A DNA stretch of 64,000 bases from Centroberyx gerrardi. Its lineage: Eukaryota > Chordata > Actinopteri > Beryciformes > Berycidae. Location: NCBI RefSeq assembly GCF_048128805.1, contig NC_136003.1:29100001-29164000 (forward strand). The letters run 5' to 3'. Of this stretch, positions 1-28,400 are shown one piece after another. The notes beneath the pieces were generated by a model. The model was not told the origin of the DNA. It searched no databases and saw only the letters and a list, made by a program, of their open reading frames with translations. Within the stretch, counting starts at the first letter, position 1, and each line of letters opens with the position of its first letter. Both the position numbers and the translations under genes were made by a program.

Positions 1-312
1 TCTGTGGTTCCTCGGTGGTGGAACGAGTTACCAAACTCTGTTCGATCCGCAGAGTCCCTCTCAATCTTTAAGAAAAGGCTAAAGACCCAGCTCTTTAGTG
101 AACACCTTCTCACCTGATGGACTGTGTAACTAAAAAAAACAAAAAACTCTTTATCTGCCTCTATGCACTGCCTCGTAGCACCTCTGTCCTGTTGGACCAG
201 AACTTAGCTTTATGGCACTTACTCTCGTTCTCTCAAGACTAGATCCTTGCTTGTGTTGTATTAAAATCTCATGTGTACGTCACTTTGGATAAAAGCACTT
301 TGGGAAATTGTA
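1..312 (+). mobile_element. 3' end of an L2/CR1-like LINE
   Basis: The first 117 bases are an open frame that ends in TGA. It carries the W-N-x-L-P ... S-L-S-x-F-K-K-x-L-K-T-x-L-F pattern common at the C-terminus of L2/CR1-type non-LTR reverse transcriptases in fish. It is followed by an untranslated tail containing a CACTTTGGATAAAAGC-like segment near 280-300, which is often seen at the 3' end of fish L2 elements and SINEs that share their tail. The element runs off the left edge, so its coding capacity cannot be judged. It is probably a 5'-truncated relic. The family assignment rests on motif recognition only. Confidence 0.6.
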
Positions 313-701
313 AATTGTTTTCAACTTGTTTCAACCTTACAACAATTTATAAACTAATAGATTAGATTACTGCAGTACCTTACACATTAAAACATTCAGG
401 TGTAAAACAACAGTAGGCTTTAGCAGTTAGTGTTTAAAAACAGCGAGTATAGTGAATAAAAATGTCCTTTTGTCATGGTCTGTTTCAATGTTTGACATGA
501 ATAGTTATTGTTGAAAGCTGGCAGATTTGTGAACACCATAGTTGGTTCTTATATTTGAGGAGGGAGTTACATGTGTGGAGCATGTTAAGTATTAACAGTG
601 ATGGAGAATGACGGCAGGTTTGGTTTGGAGTGTCACTCCTTCTCTCGGCAGATACCGCTCCCTTCTCTCACTGATAACACACAGTCAGAACAATTAACAC
701 G

Positions 702-11637
<10,936 letters not shown>

Positions 11638-12065
11638 GAAAGTGGAAGGTCAGGGACGCTTTTCTGGGAATTTAAAGCTGAAGAGAATGCCAGCAGACAG
11701 CAGAGAATAAGGTTATAGTGATATACCAGTTTGAAATATAAGAAATTAGAAATTGGATATTGGCCTGTCAGTGACGTCCACATCTGACATGATGCAGTTT
11801 GTTTGATTACATATTGATTGTAGAATTGATCAATACTACACTGGCTGTCTATGGGAAGCCCTTAACCTGAATTGATTTTATTGAGAGTGTCTTGATCAGA
11901 TTCCAGTATGTTATGATTATTATTATCCTGGGTTTCAGTGTCCCATGGTCTGATGGCTGTTTCAGAGGCTTTCCACCTTGATAAGAACAAAATTTGCATG
12001 TTGGATGTTTTTGAATGAAAGAATCAGCATATGTTATGTACAACTCATATTATGTGTAACTAACT

Positions 12066-12071
12066 AATAAA
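12066..12071 (+). terminator. Candidate poly(A) signal of protease copy 1
   Basis: AATAAA about 430 bp after the stop codon, the first such hexamer seen downstream. The aligned position in copy 2 (near 21,827) no longer reads AATAAA. Confidence 0.5.
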
Positions 12072-12359
12072 CGATTGTCTCAAATTAACTTAAAAATAAT
12101 AGATTGTTTTATAGTAACACAATACCCAGAATATACTAATTTTAATGCCTGTGACAAAGTGGATAGAAGGGATCATTTGTCACTCTTACATTATTATTAT
12201 TATTATTCATATTTATCCTTAAGTCAATTTCATTAGTACATCTCTGCATGCTTTAAGTTCCATTACGTGTTAAGTTGACCGGTAATTCCACTCTGTAATG
12301 CTGACGCACATAACTATCCCCCTTCAGGTACGGTAGGAAAATGGGATACACATGCACAT

Positions 12360-12420
12360 GCACCCAATTTCCCCTCGGGGATCAATAAAGTATTTCTGAT
12401 TCTGATTCTGATTCTGATGC
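12360..12420. repeat. Retroposon-type tail with (TTCTGA)n
   Basis: TTTCCCCTCGGGGATCAATAAAG followed by three TTCTGA units. The CCCC-GGGG-ATCAATAAAG core is a frequent 3' end of fish retroposons. Inverted relatives are at 38,670-38,830 and 63,885-64,000. Confidence 0.5.
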
Positions 12421-12782
12421 TGTTATTTTGATTTTGTATTGACATGAGTTGAGTTATCCTCTGTTCTTTAAAGGATAAGGCTAATCAACAATGTGTTTGC
12501 TCTACTCCCGTTACTTTCCAACTTCCCACGTTCCCTTTTTAGCCTTCAAACCGGAAGTCATTGGCTACAATTGTGAGCTAAAAACCTTTAAATACAGCTC
12601 ACAAAGACATTAGTTTCAATTTTAAAAATTGAGAAAATAAAGCAGAATTTAAGACTTTGTATTGTTAACCATTGTTTTTAAAGTACATTTGAACAATACC
12701 AAATAAGCGGACTGAAGTCGAAGTATGCTAAATTAATTTATTCTAATTTCTCACCATTTGGAGTTGTTATCATATAATGTAT

Positions 12783-14671
12783 GCTGGCTGGCTGAGGAGA
12801 GCATGGACAGCAGATAGAGAGCCAAGCTGGAGGGAGATTAGCCAGTAAAGTTGCTGTGGAGGGTTACATAATGATCTTAAAGGTACTATATGTAACATTT
12901 TTAAACATCAATATGTAATTGTCAAATTAACTGTGATACCTTGGTATAATTACTGTAAACAAATGAGACCATGGTGGAGGCGATTGGTCGTCTCTATCTC
13001 ACACCGGTGGTATTGTTAGTGCTAGTGTTTCTCCAAATTAAGACTACATTTCCCATAAACCCTCTTACTTCCTGTCCCCCTCCCTGGCGTGGCTCCACAT
13101 GCGTTTGCTCTGGAAGAACAGAACCTCTTCCTGCTTTGTGCCGTAAAGCGATCCAGCAGATTTCCCTCCAAATCCACCAGGTGAAGAAGAACAATGGAAA
13201 ATGCAGTAGAGGCTGCTAATCTTCTCGAAAATGGCCTTGTTTGTTTATGGTAATTATACTAATCTTTCCAAATTAAAGTGATGATTTATTGATTTTAAAA
13301 TATTACATGTAGCACCTTTAAAAGGGCTTAAGGGAGGAGCTTGTGGACAGGAAGCAGAAGAAATGTGCTTTGTGTGAGACAAACCGTAATAAACAATAAA
13401 CAATAAACAAAAAAGAAACAGCAAGTTGGGGGCATTGGATGCAGCTGGTTGCATCTTAAGAGTTTTGGTCTGCAGATCTTTATCAAAACACAAGATACAG
13501 CAACAAGATCACAGTGAATCTAAACTTCACTGATTATGAACATAAAGTCAGAAGCCATTTCATGATTTACTTTATGCTGTCAGTGTGTTGCTGAAACATC
13601 AGATGAGGAGGGACTTCTTCTTCTGGACGACTGTGGGAGAGAAAATCACATCAGACCCTGAAACCTGGGAATTACATTTTTCCGTTCTTGTTGGCAAAGT
13701 GTTTGGTGTACTTTCACTTTTTTGAGTATTTTTTTAATGTCAGTAATTTTACTTTTTTAATCTGACTTTACTTTGTGCACTTTTCCAAATTTTCCAATTA
13801 AAAGAATCTATCTTGTTCTAGTAGAGTACATTGTAAATGAGCTACTTTTTACTTTTATTTCAGTAGATTTTTACTCTGGTAATTTTACTTCTACTTAAGT
13901 AAAACATCAGCAAAGTAACAGTACTTCTACTGGAGCGGGACATTCCTGTACTCTTTCCACCGCTGCGCCTTGTCGAACCCCAAACTTTCCATCCACTGAG
14001 CAGGACTTATTTCAATAACATGGCAACTTTTTAAATGCCATATATATAATGTGAACCTACTGTATATAACATGACATTTATTGAAATGTGTGCAGAATTC
14101 GTCAGTGGACACTAATGATTCGATAAAGGTCTTAAGCAATGTCTTACAAAGTGCATATGTTTTCAAAAGCAAGGCAACACTAAACAGTCAAACTTGAAGT
14201 CAGACAGGTTGTTCTCTCCTAACAGAGAGGGATCACAGACCAGTGTTTATCAAAAAACAAATAGCTTGTTAGCTCTAATACAGTGTGTAAGCATCTGAAC
14301 CTGTGATTAAACCAGCTGTGTAGGGGCAACTTAAGAGTTCTATTCATTTTTTGTGATTTATACTTATATTTGATTGATTGTTAATTTATTAAAGTGTCAC
14401 ACACACCAGGTGCCCAGCCCACATGGACTTACATAACACTACCGAGTTACATGGGGGAACAAACATCATAAAAAAGAAAAAGATTCAGCAAACTCAGATA
14501 TCACACAAACAACATAATTTACATAATGGAAACTACCCTTTCTAAAAAATAGTTTGAGTTTTTCATAATCATCGAGCCAAAAGGAATTCATAAGGACAGA
14601 AGTCAACACATTTCTTAGATCAACTTATACATAATATACAGTTTTGTTACAAATTTGTTTTTCATGTGTAC
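12783..14671. other. Spacer between the duplicated units
   Basis: No gene. It holds the MITE at 12,877-13,321, a TTTTACTT-type repeat at 13,685-13,970 and unremarkable AT-rich DNA with a short similarity to ordinary intron sequence. Nothing here suggests an exon. Confidence 0.6.
12877..13321. mobile_element. TTAA-flanked MITE
   Basis: TTAA, then AGGTACTATATGTAA at the left. The right end is TTACATGTAGCACCT, then TTAA; the two ends are inverted with two differences. The inner part (about 13,120-13,190) recurs inverted at 61,115-61,200. The open frame at 12,971-13,219 lies wholly inside this element and is not a gene. Confidence 0.6.
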
Positions 14672-15034
14672 AAACTAATAGATTAGATTACTGCAGTACC
14701 TTACACATTAAAACATTCAGGTGTAAAACAACAGTAGGCTTTAGCAGTTAGTGTGTTTAGTGTAGTGAATAAAAATGCCTTTTTTGTCTTGGTCTGTTTC
14801 AATACATGTTGAAAGCTGGCAGACTTGTGATCACCACAGTTGGTTCTTATGTTTGTAAAGGAGGGAGTTAGACATGTGGAGCATGTGAAGTATTGACAGT
14901 GATGGAGAATGACATCATCAGATGGAACAATGCATCTGACAGGAAAACAGGTTTGGTTTGGAGTGTCACTCCTTCTCTCGGCAGATACCGCTCCCTTCTC
15001 TCACTGATAACACACAGTCAGAACAATTAACACG

Positions 15035-20430
<5,396 letters not shown>

Positions 20431-20936
20431 GAAAGTGGCAGGTTTCCTTTTTTTAGCAGTTCAGTGATTGCTGTGAATTTCTGGGATTTCTGGGAATTTA
20501 AAGCTGAAGAGAACACTAGCAAAGAACAAGGTAAGACAGGTATTGGCTACCAGTACCAACATATGGGCCTTTTATTAAAAATTGGATATCGGCCTGTCAG
20601 TGTTGAACACATCTGATACAGTTTGTTTGATTATATATTTATTGTAGAATTGATCAATACTATGCTGGCTGTCTATGGGAAGCCCTTAACCTGAATTGAT
20701 TCTAATGAGACATTTTGATCAGATTCCAGTATGTTATGATTATGATTATGATTTTCCTGGGTTTCAGTGTCCCGTGGTCTGAAGGCTGTTTCAGAGGTTT
20801 TTCACCCTGATAAGATACAAATTTAGTTTTTTTTTATTCTGCATGTTTTTGGCCTGAAAAATGGTCAAATGTAAAGATATTGATTATTAATGCAAATATC
20901 CGTTTTAACCTGAGCTTTTAACCTGAAATGACTTAA

Positions 20937-21495
20937 AGGATAACGCGGGTGTTTTTAAATGCATTTCTTACCATCAACAAATGCTATGAAAATAACAAAA
21001 TCAACAATGCGTTTGCTCTACTCCCGTTACTTTCCGACTTCCCACGTTCCCTTTTTAGCCTTCAACCCGGAAGTCATTGGCTCCAATTGTAAGCTAAAGT
21101 TTCAATTTTAAAAATCGCTAACTGTTACCATGAAAAGTCAGGCTGTTGTAGTTCTTACCAAATCAAATTCAAATGGGAACAAATTCTTCATTACACCGAG
21201 GACTATTTTCGGTGCTACGGAACTACTTTCCTGAGATGGAAAACGTGTTTACAGCCGGCTTATAAAGTTGTTTGAGGAAAAAGTCGGCCGGCCCGGTGCA
21301 TCGTGATGATGAAATATGTTACCCAGAGCAACAGCATGGCTCTTTGACGTGTTTTTAATAGTTTTTTAATACAATGGAGTTCTATGGCTGCTGGGACATG
21401 AGGCTGCATTGGGCACCGGCTACATGGACGAGAAATCATTGCTGATTTTGTTATTTTCATAGGATTGTTGCATCAAAAAACACCAGCGTTATCCT
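20937..21495. mobile_element. TTAA-flanked MITE
   Basis: Terminal inverted repeats AGGATAACGCGGGTGTTTTT and its complement with one difference. TTAA lies just outside at 20,933-20,936 and 21,496-21,499. A truncated relative is in unit 1 at about 12,472-12,550, so insertion preceded the duplication. Confidence 0.7.
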
Positions 21496-22395
21496 TTAAG
21501 AACTGAAATTACTTTTTTATTTCTGGTCAGGTTTGAAACTATTGTGCATATGGGTGCCTTCTAGTAATTTTCACTGACGCTGGATTTTAGAAGTCATAAT
21601 CTTAAAGCTGTGATGCAGCAGTGGGGAAACGTTCCACACAGAGGAAAGATGAAGAGTATCTTTGTATGTGAAGATGGTGAATGATATCAGCTCACTGTTA
21701 CCTCCTTAAACTGTAACTACCCTCATTTTATTGCACTGAGCAACTGCAACTGTGATGTATTTGTTTCAGCAGAGCATGTCTAGAAGAATTAGAATATATT
21801 ATGTACAAATCATATTACATATAACTAAGTAATGAATGGTTAGGGTTAGGGTTTGGTATGTTTTCAAATTGTCTCAAATCAACTTGAATAATAGATTGTA
21901 TAGTAACATAATACTCAGAATATACTAATTATACTAACAATACCCTAAAGACATTATGCTTAACTATAAACCAGAAAAAGAAAATAAAGCAGACTTGAAG
22001 GCTTTGTTTTGTTAACCATTATATTTGAAGTACATGTGAACAACACCAAATAAGCTGGATGTAAATTTGACCTTTTCACTGAAATTGAAGTATGCTAAAT
22101 TAATTTATTTTAATTTTTCAGCATTTGAAGTTGTTATCTTATTATGTACTGTATATGTATAATTGCTGGCAATTTGTTTGTTTTATGTCTCAGAGAGTTT
22201 TTGCTGTCTGAAATGATCAATAACAACACTTTTGGAGAAGTCATGGATTCATTTCACCAAAGTTATTTAAGCAATAAATAATCTCTTATATGTATATATT
22301 ATGATGATTGGAACAAATGTACAATCCCATACACTGCTTTGATTAAAGTAACCTAATGCAAAACCAAATACAAAAAGTGTCCTTTATAGTTGTTG

Positions 22396-24362
22396 CTGTA
22401 GGGGAGAGCGGGGTGAGATGAGCCAGTGGGTAAGTTGAGCCACCCTGTTTCCTAGCAACAGTAAGCTCTGTGTCATGTGACCAGGCATTTAGGAAGAGAC
22501 TTCCATTGCAACATGGCTGCGATGGAACCAGCAACATAGGACAAGTAGTAAGTACATTTATGTTCATAAAACTGTTTTTTTGCAACAAAAAGCACATTTT
22601 TTACATTAATTGTTTAATGGCTGTTGTCTCAATACCAATTTAGCTACATTCAAAGATATATACAATAAATGTTGGTCTATTACCAACAGTGTTCTAAATG
22701 AACACGTTAGTTTTTCAATTTATGTATTAGTTACTTTCTCAAAGTTAGATTTCACTACTTTTATTTTTCTTTCAAATGGTTAAATGTTTAGTTAGTGCAA
22801 ATAAAAAAAAATGAAAGTATTTTTCTACATGATGTTATTAAAAGCAGACTGTGCAGCAGGCTGGCGGTGCGGTGGAGACTTGTAGGTTACAACTCGCTTT
22901 CAGAATGAACAACAATAACCTGCAGAACTTGGAAATATTCACATTACTTTGAACTGATCAAAGAAAAGGGTAAGAATATTATTGTTAACTGTAAGTTTAG
23001 CTTTCACTGTCATACCTAAGATTTGAATTGAAAGCACTTGTGAGCGCAGTCTGACGTTTATTTTGAGACCAGACCGGGTCAGTTAACGCTTCCGTGATCT
23101 GACTATTTACTGTGGAACCAGGTGACTGAAATATTTTCTTTAGACAACAGTAGTTTGTTACTTACGGCTGTGTCCCAAATGTGATGATTAGTGATGATTT
23201 CTGTACAATAATAGTGATGACAACAGCAGAAGACGTATTTTAAAGGCATGATTTTAAGTGGGTAACGTGAAAGTACGCGTTACTTTTAATAAAGACTAAC
23301 TTAATAATGTAACTAGTTACTATTTAGGGCAAGTAACGAAGTAAAGTAACTAGTTAGTTTCAAAAATAACTTTCCCCAACACTGATTACCAAGGACTAAA
23401 ACCTCATGAATTGGCAAAAGGGTTAGCAGGGAACTAGTGTGTAGACCACTTATTTTTCAAAAAGGTGGCTGTGGGGTAAGTTGACCCAAAAGCCAAGGGA
23501 TAAATTGGGCCAGTTGTTCCCACCTTGTTGATTTTCTGATATTAACCATATTTTAAGGAATAACTAAACAATGTATTTATTTGTTTTCTATCTTGAACAC
23601 TATAGACCTTTTAGCTCCAACTGTACTCTTGCACATCTGATTCAATTAAGGTGTCATGGGAATGTGTGGCCCTTAACTGAATCAGTGCGAGAGTAGAGTT
23701 GGATTTTGTATTTTTCCCTGCAGCCTGGACAGATGGGATATTGAGCAGGTGTGGCTTCACAGCCAGGAGCTGTGCAAGAATTAAGTAGACAGACGAGGTT
23801 GTAAACATTCTATCACAGTCTCTGTTATATTTTGTTTCCATGTTCATAAGTCTAGTTTGTGTTGCCTGTGTGGTTTTAACATGTTTAATTCCAACAAGTA
23901 GCCACTATAGCCTTTATTATAGGACTCTGTTCAATAAAAAATGTTAAGTCATGGAATATTGAGTTGTTGGGGAATATTGAAATGGATGTTTAATAGCTTA
24001 GAGTGTACACAAAGCCTATTTGTTGCTGTTGGATTGTAGTTTGTTTTGCAGCAATGTCAATTTAAAAAAACCCAAATTGGCTTCAAATCTTTTAATTTCA
24101 AGACTTTTCAAGTAATGTTACTTGTATTGTCAAGTAATGTCACATTTAACTCAGGTTAGTTTGCAAAATAACATGCAAGAACATTTTACTACTGCTCTAG
24201 TTCACTATTAATGTTATGAGAAAAACAATTAAAAAAATAAAGCCAAAATAAATAAATATCCAGACTCCAACATTAATAATTCAGTGGCTCAGTTTGCCCC
24301 CAAGTGGCTCAACTTACCCACTTGCTAGGATCAACTCACCTCCACCCTGGGGCAAACTGAGT
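22396..24362. mobile_element. Large element with GGTGAGATGAGCC-type ends
   Basis: The left part reads GGGGTGAGATGAGCC and GGTAAGTTGAGCCAC. The right part has the inverted GTGGCTCAACTTACCCAC and GGATCAACTCACC. An internal GGGGTAAGTTGACCC lies near 23,470. There is no long open frame. It is interrupted by a hAT-like element at 22,687-23,384. Confidence 0.55.
22687..23384. mobile_element. hAT-like non-autonomous element with 8-bp target duplication
   Basis: Begins CAGTGTT and ends AACACTG. ATTACCAA is duplicated exactly on both sides (22,679-22,686 and 23,385-23,392). An 8-bp duplication with CAGTG ends fits the hAT superfamily. It is nested in the element at 22,396-24,362, and so is younger than it. 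Confidence 0.75.
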
Positions 24363-25289
24363 CAAGGGACCACTTTTTATTTTTTAAGAAGTTATATTTT
24401 CATTCTTCTTTCATTTAGCTGCATTCTAACCAATTAATTTGAAAGTCAACATTCTGAAATATGGGTGGAAGCATTTGTTTTAGTTATGTCTCATTTTTCC
24501 ATTTTTCTCATTACATAAACATTTGTTTCAACCCTTTTGTAGGCCTGTTTGTACCTTTAACAGGCATCAAGTGGGCCTATAAAAGAAACTTTTTAATTAA
24601 TCATTTCAAAGTATAAAGAAGGCTAGGCTTTACTATATTTTGTTCATAATCAAACTGTTAATGAAATTATTTTACCAATTTTGTAGCTTGGCCCAAAGTC
24701 AGCCTACAGCACTTGTGGTGACAGTACTGTAATTGAGTAGCTTTTTTGTGTACTTGTACTTTTTGAGTATTTTTTGAAATCAGTAATTTTACTATCTTAC
24801 TTTGACTAATGCATTACACTTCACAACATTTTAAATTGCATTTGTTACAGACTGCAAATGTTGGAGGCTCTCCATCAGCATTGCATCAGAAACTGGACAA
24901 TTTATGAGGAGTGAGGGAAAGTCAGTTGGAGAGTAAAAAGGGATGATCTGTACAGAAACCACTGTAAACACGTCTGCTAAATTGTTGTTGATTCACCCTT
25001 TACTTTGTTTATGCACTTAATTTTGTAAAGTTTTTTTTTTTTTTTTTAACTACAAGAATTTAGTTTGAACTCTGTCCTTTCTGCATTGCATGGGAAAGAT
25101 CTCAATGTCTGTTCTCTTAAGTCACTCAGTCACTTTAGTGTACATTTTACATTTTCTTAAGTGGTTTTGACAGCAGTAATTTTACTACTTCTCAGTCGGA
25201 TAGGCTATATTGTATGTTCAATTGTTATTTCCCCACGGTATGTGAACGCAGCACGATAAGCAGGCAGGTCGGATTAATGTGGTCGTTTC

Positions 25290-25295
25290 TGATTG
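25290..25295 (-). promoter_or_regulatory. Inverted CCAAT box upstream of jmjd8
   Basis: GATTGG (ATTGGTCC context) about 135 bp before the jmjd8 ATG. No TATA box is evident. It is a plausible NF-Y site in a TATA-less promoter; the position of transcription start is inferred only. Confidence 0.35.
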
Positions 25296-25428
25296 GTCCT
25301 TTTACAGGAAGAAGACGACACTTGATGCTGTATGGGGAAGCATTCAAGGAGCTTTGCATTTCATTGGAATTAACTACATTTTTCTCCTGAATTAAATTAC
25401 AATTAAATTGACGGTTATACGATTTTGA

Positions 25429-28400
25429 ATGGAATATAAAGCGTTATTACATATATTCATACAGTTTCTTTTGTTATGGCTCGCTGTACAGAAGGCAGAG
25501 GTGTTGGTAGATGACGGAGGCGGCTGGTGAGTCTCAATCTGTCTGAATTGAGCATCTTGACAGCTGTAACTTTACATCTGGACTAAGCAGAGATATGTTT
25601 GTAAGCTAGCAACCATTAGCATATGTTTGGGATCTCCATTTTGCCGGTTCTGCTGTGCATTTTAGCAGGGGTTCCCTAGCTCAGATACCTGCTGCTCTCT
25701 TGTATGAGGATAACGCCAAACTCCTTTTAAAACTCTGGCAATGTAATGTCTCTGTGACTACTAGCAAAATTACACATCACGTAGAATATAACTTATGATC
25801 AATAACGAACAAATAGAAACCTATCTTCAATACGGCATGCATCCAATATAGAAAGCAGCACTTATTTCAATAACTTCTAAAATTTTAGAACTGGGTTTCC
25901 TGCTATTCGCAGTCTTTTCCCACCAAAATATACCGCGGTGGGCGCTATAGAGCCCCAGTGTGGAGCAATTAGAAAATTGAAATTTTATTATAATGAAGTG
26001 CTGCTTGCTGGATTATATGTCCGCCGAATTGAAGAGTGGCTCCTAGATATTTAGAAAAAGGATTTAGGTCATGTTTTATGAGGTATATACCTTGCCGATA
26101 TGTAAGGACACGTTAAACTGCGAGATTTTTGGAGAGAGTTTGGCGTGAACTTCTCTCCCAGCGAGAGAAGGGGAAAGTATTGTGGCGAGGTTTATTAAAC
26201 TTTTTCATATCGAAGACCACCCAAATAGATACGCATTGGATCATAACTCCCATTTGGTAAGATTTTACACTAGCCCATCTGAGAAAGTTTTTGTTGTTAG
26301 ATATGACTTAATACAGAATTAAATAACTGTCCATATCAACCATCTGCCATCGAGAGCCATGTGTATGCAGGTTTTTGTTCCACCCAAACACTACAGCAAC
26401 TGAGTTCACTGACTGGTTCCTCCTCTCTGGCTGAAGGTGTGTTAATGATTAAAATCAGCCGGTGTAGTGTTTGGATGAATGAAAGCCTGCAGACACACAT
26501 GGGTCTTGATGGCACATGGATGGACACCAGTGCTGTAGGTGGTGAGGTAACCTACTGTAACTGCAGTTAGGACAGGGAAACTTAACAAAATAGTCATCTT
26601 TATACATTCTGTCATTGTGGTAAAGTCAAGGGAGTGAGATAATAGTGAAATTAATAATTCCTCATTTTGCTGTGGGACCCATAGTGGTCCCAGGACCACC
26701 GTTTGGGAACCACTGCATTGTAGGATAACCACTAGCTGTGAGAAATTTGGCATCCACTGACAGTCACTATATGGTTTACAGTACATCCAGTGCTGTAGGC
26801 TCAGTGGAGGCTCTCAACCATGCAGCACAATTAAAATGATATTAATAACTACATTAACACTTGAATTACTGTTGTCATAAATAGAATATCTCATAATACC
26901 AGGCATCCTAAGGCTAATACATGTCCTTAACAGTCCAGTCACTTGTTGGCAATGGCTTTTGGCTCCACACACCTCGGATGTGAAATTCTATTTTCAGTTA
27001 TATCTAATTAACAGAAAAACTGCAGCCCCTTTTGCACGTGGCCCCCGTGATTCAGGGGTGTGAAAAATATTTGGACAAGTTAAGATTATATTCATTAGTC
27101 ACATGTACTCAAATATTGTGAATTCATCCATAAATCCATAAATATCACCAGAATTGTGATATTTTGTCAGGCTTTCACTCTAGCTTTTTCAAATTTCAAT
27201 ATATCTCCTATGAGTATTCAGCTGCGACTGTTGCTGCACTTGCTTGGCTCTAAAATACTCTTAATGTGAAAGAATAAACAAAAACAATTAAGAATGAAAT
27301 AATTAAAATGAAATGATAAAAAATACAAACAAATAAAAACAGCTAAAATAATTTTAAAAAATGGAGAATACCATCCTCATTAATAAGTGCATGGAGCCAA
27401 AGCAGCAAAGGATATTCCACTATCCAAATATGTACGAGGTTCAATGCATTTGCTTTGTTTGCATTGTGATCACATCATGATGAGATGGGAAATAAAAAAA
27501 GACTACGAAAGGCAGCAAAAAGTGAGCTAATGTTTTGTTCTCATGTGAATATCTACATCTTATGTTCAGGTCATCGAACTCAGACTACAGGTTGCATGAT
27601 GAAGGTCCGTGCAACATAGATATCTTGGATGCCGCCTCGCTCTCACACCGACAGTTCATCGAACGGTAAGTATGTCCAATAAGTTGAAGAGTTTATTCTC
27701 CAGGAGCAGCTACAGTAAGGTGATACTGTCACTAAAAAGTAACTAATTACATTTACTCATGTTACTGTAATTCAGTAGTTTTTTTGTGTACTTGTACTTT
27801 TTTGAGTGTTTTTAATTAATAAAACTAATTTTACTTTTACTTAAGTATGTTTTTACTTAAAGACGAGATGAAATGAAAAATGCCTTTTTAACCCTTTTAG
27901 ATCACATCCCCGGTCATACTGTGCACCTATTTAACAATATATGCCAAAAAAAATACCAAAAATCAATTTCATTGTATTCTTATATCAAAATTCAATCATG
28001 TTTTCTTCCTGTAAAACAAAATATGCCTTGTGCTTAAGTAAGCATGCCCGTAACTAATTTCAACCAATAATATCATGACATCCACCCATCAATCAATCTT
28101 CAACTTTTAGCGCACAGAGCTAAGAGGCTAAGATTCATTAGTTAGCTAGCTAGCAGCAGCACGGTACTTCGGTGTGTCTTCGGGTGTTATGACACGCCCA
28201 CTTTTCAACGTTCAAATCAAATTCCTCCCAACGTTACGTCCCGCCTGTCTTTCCTGTTTCACTCGGAAATACGTCACGATACGGAAGTTAGATACTCTCG
28301 AAATGCCGTTTCATCTCGACTTTAAGTATTGTACTTTGCTGCATTTTAAATCCCATCCATTACAGAACAGATTTTGTGTCGCCATAAGCAACAGAAACTG

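Larger units (their letters stand above)
20431..25428. other. Intergenic region between protease copy 2 and jmjd8
   Basis: No gene recognised. It contains the 3' flank of the duplicated unit, a TTAA-flanked MITE (20,937-21,495), a large inverted-end repeat (22,396-24,362) holding a hAT-like insertion, and a TTTTACTT-type repeat (24,720-25,200). The last 200 bp, with an inverted CCAAT box (GATTGG at about 25,290), probably contain the jmjd8 promoter. Confidence 0.6.

Noticed and set aside
12971-13219. Plus-strand frame of 82 residues with a hydrophobic start
   Set aside because: It is wholly inside a TTAA-flanked MITE whose interior recurs inverted near 61,115-61,200.
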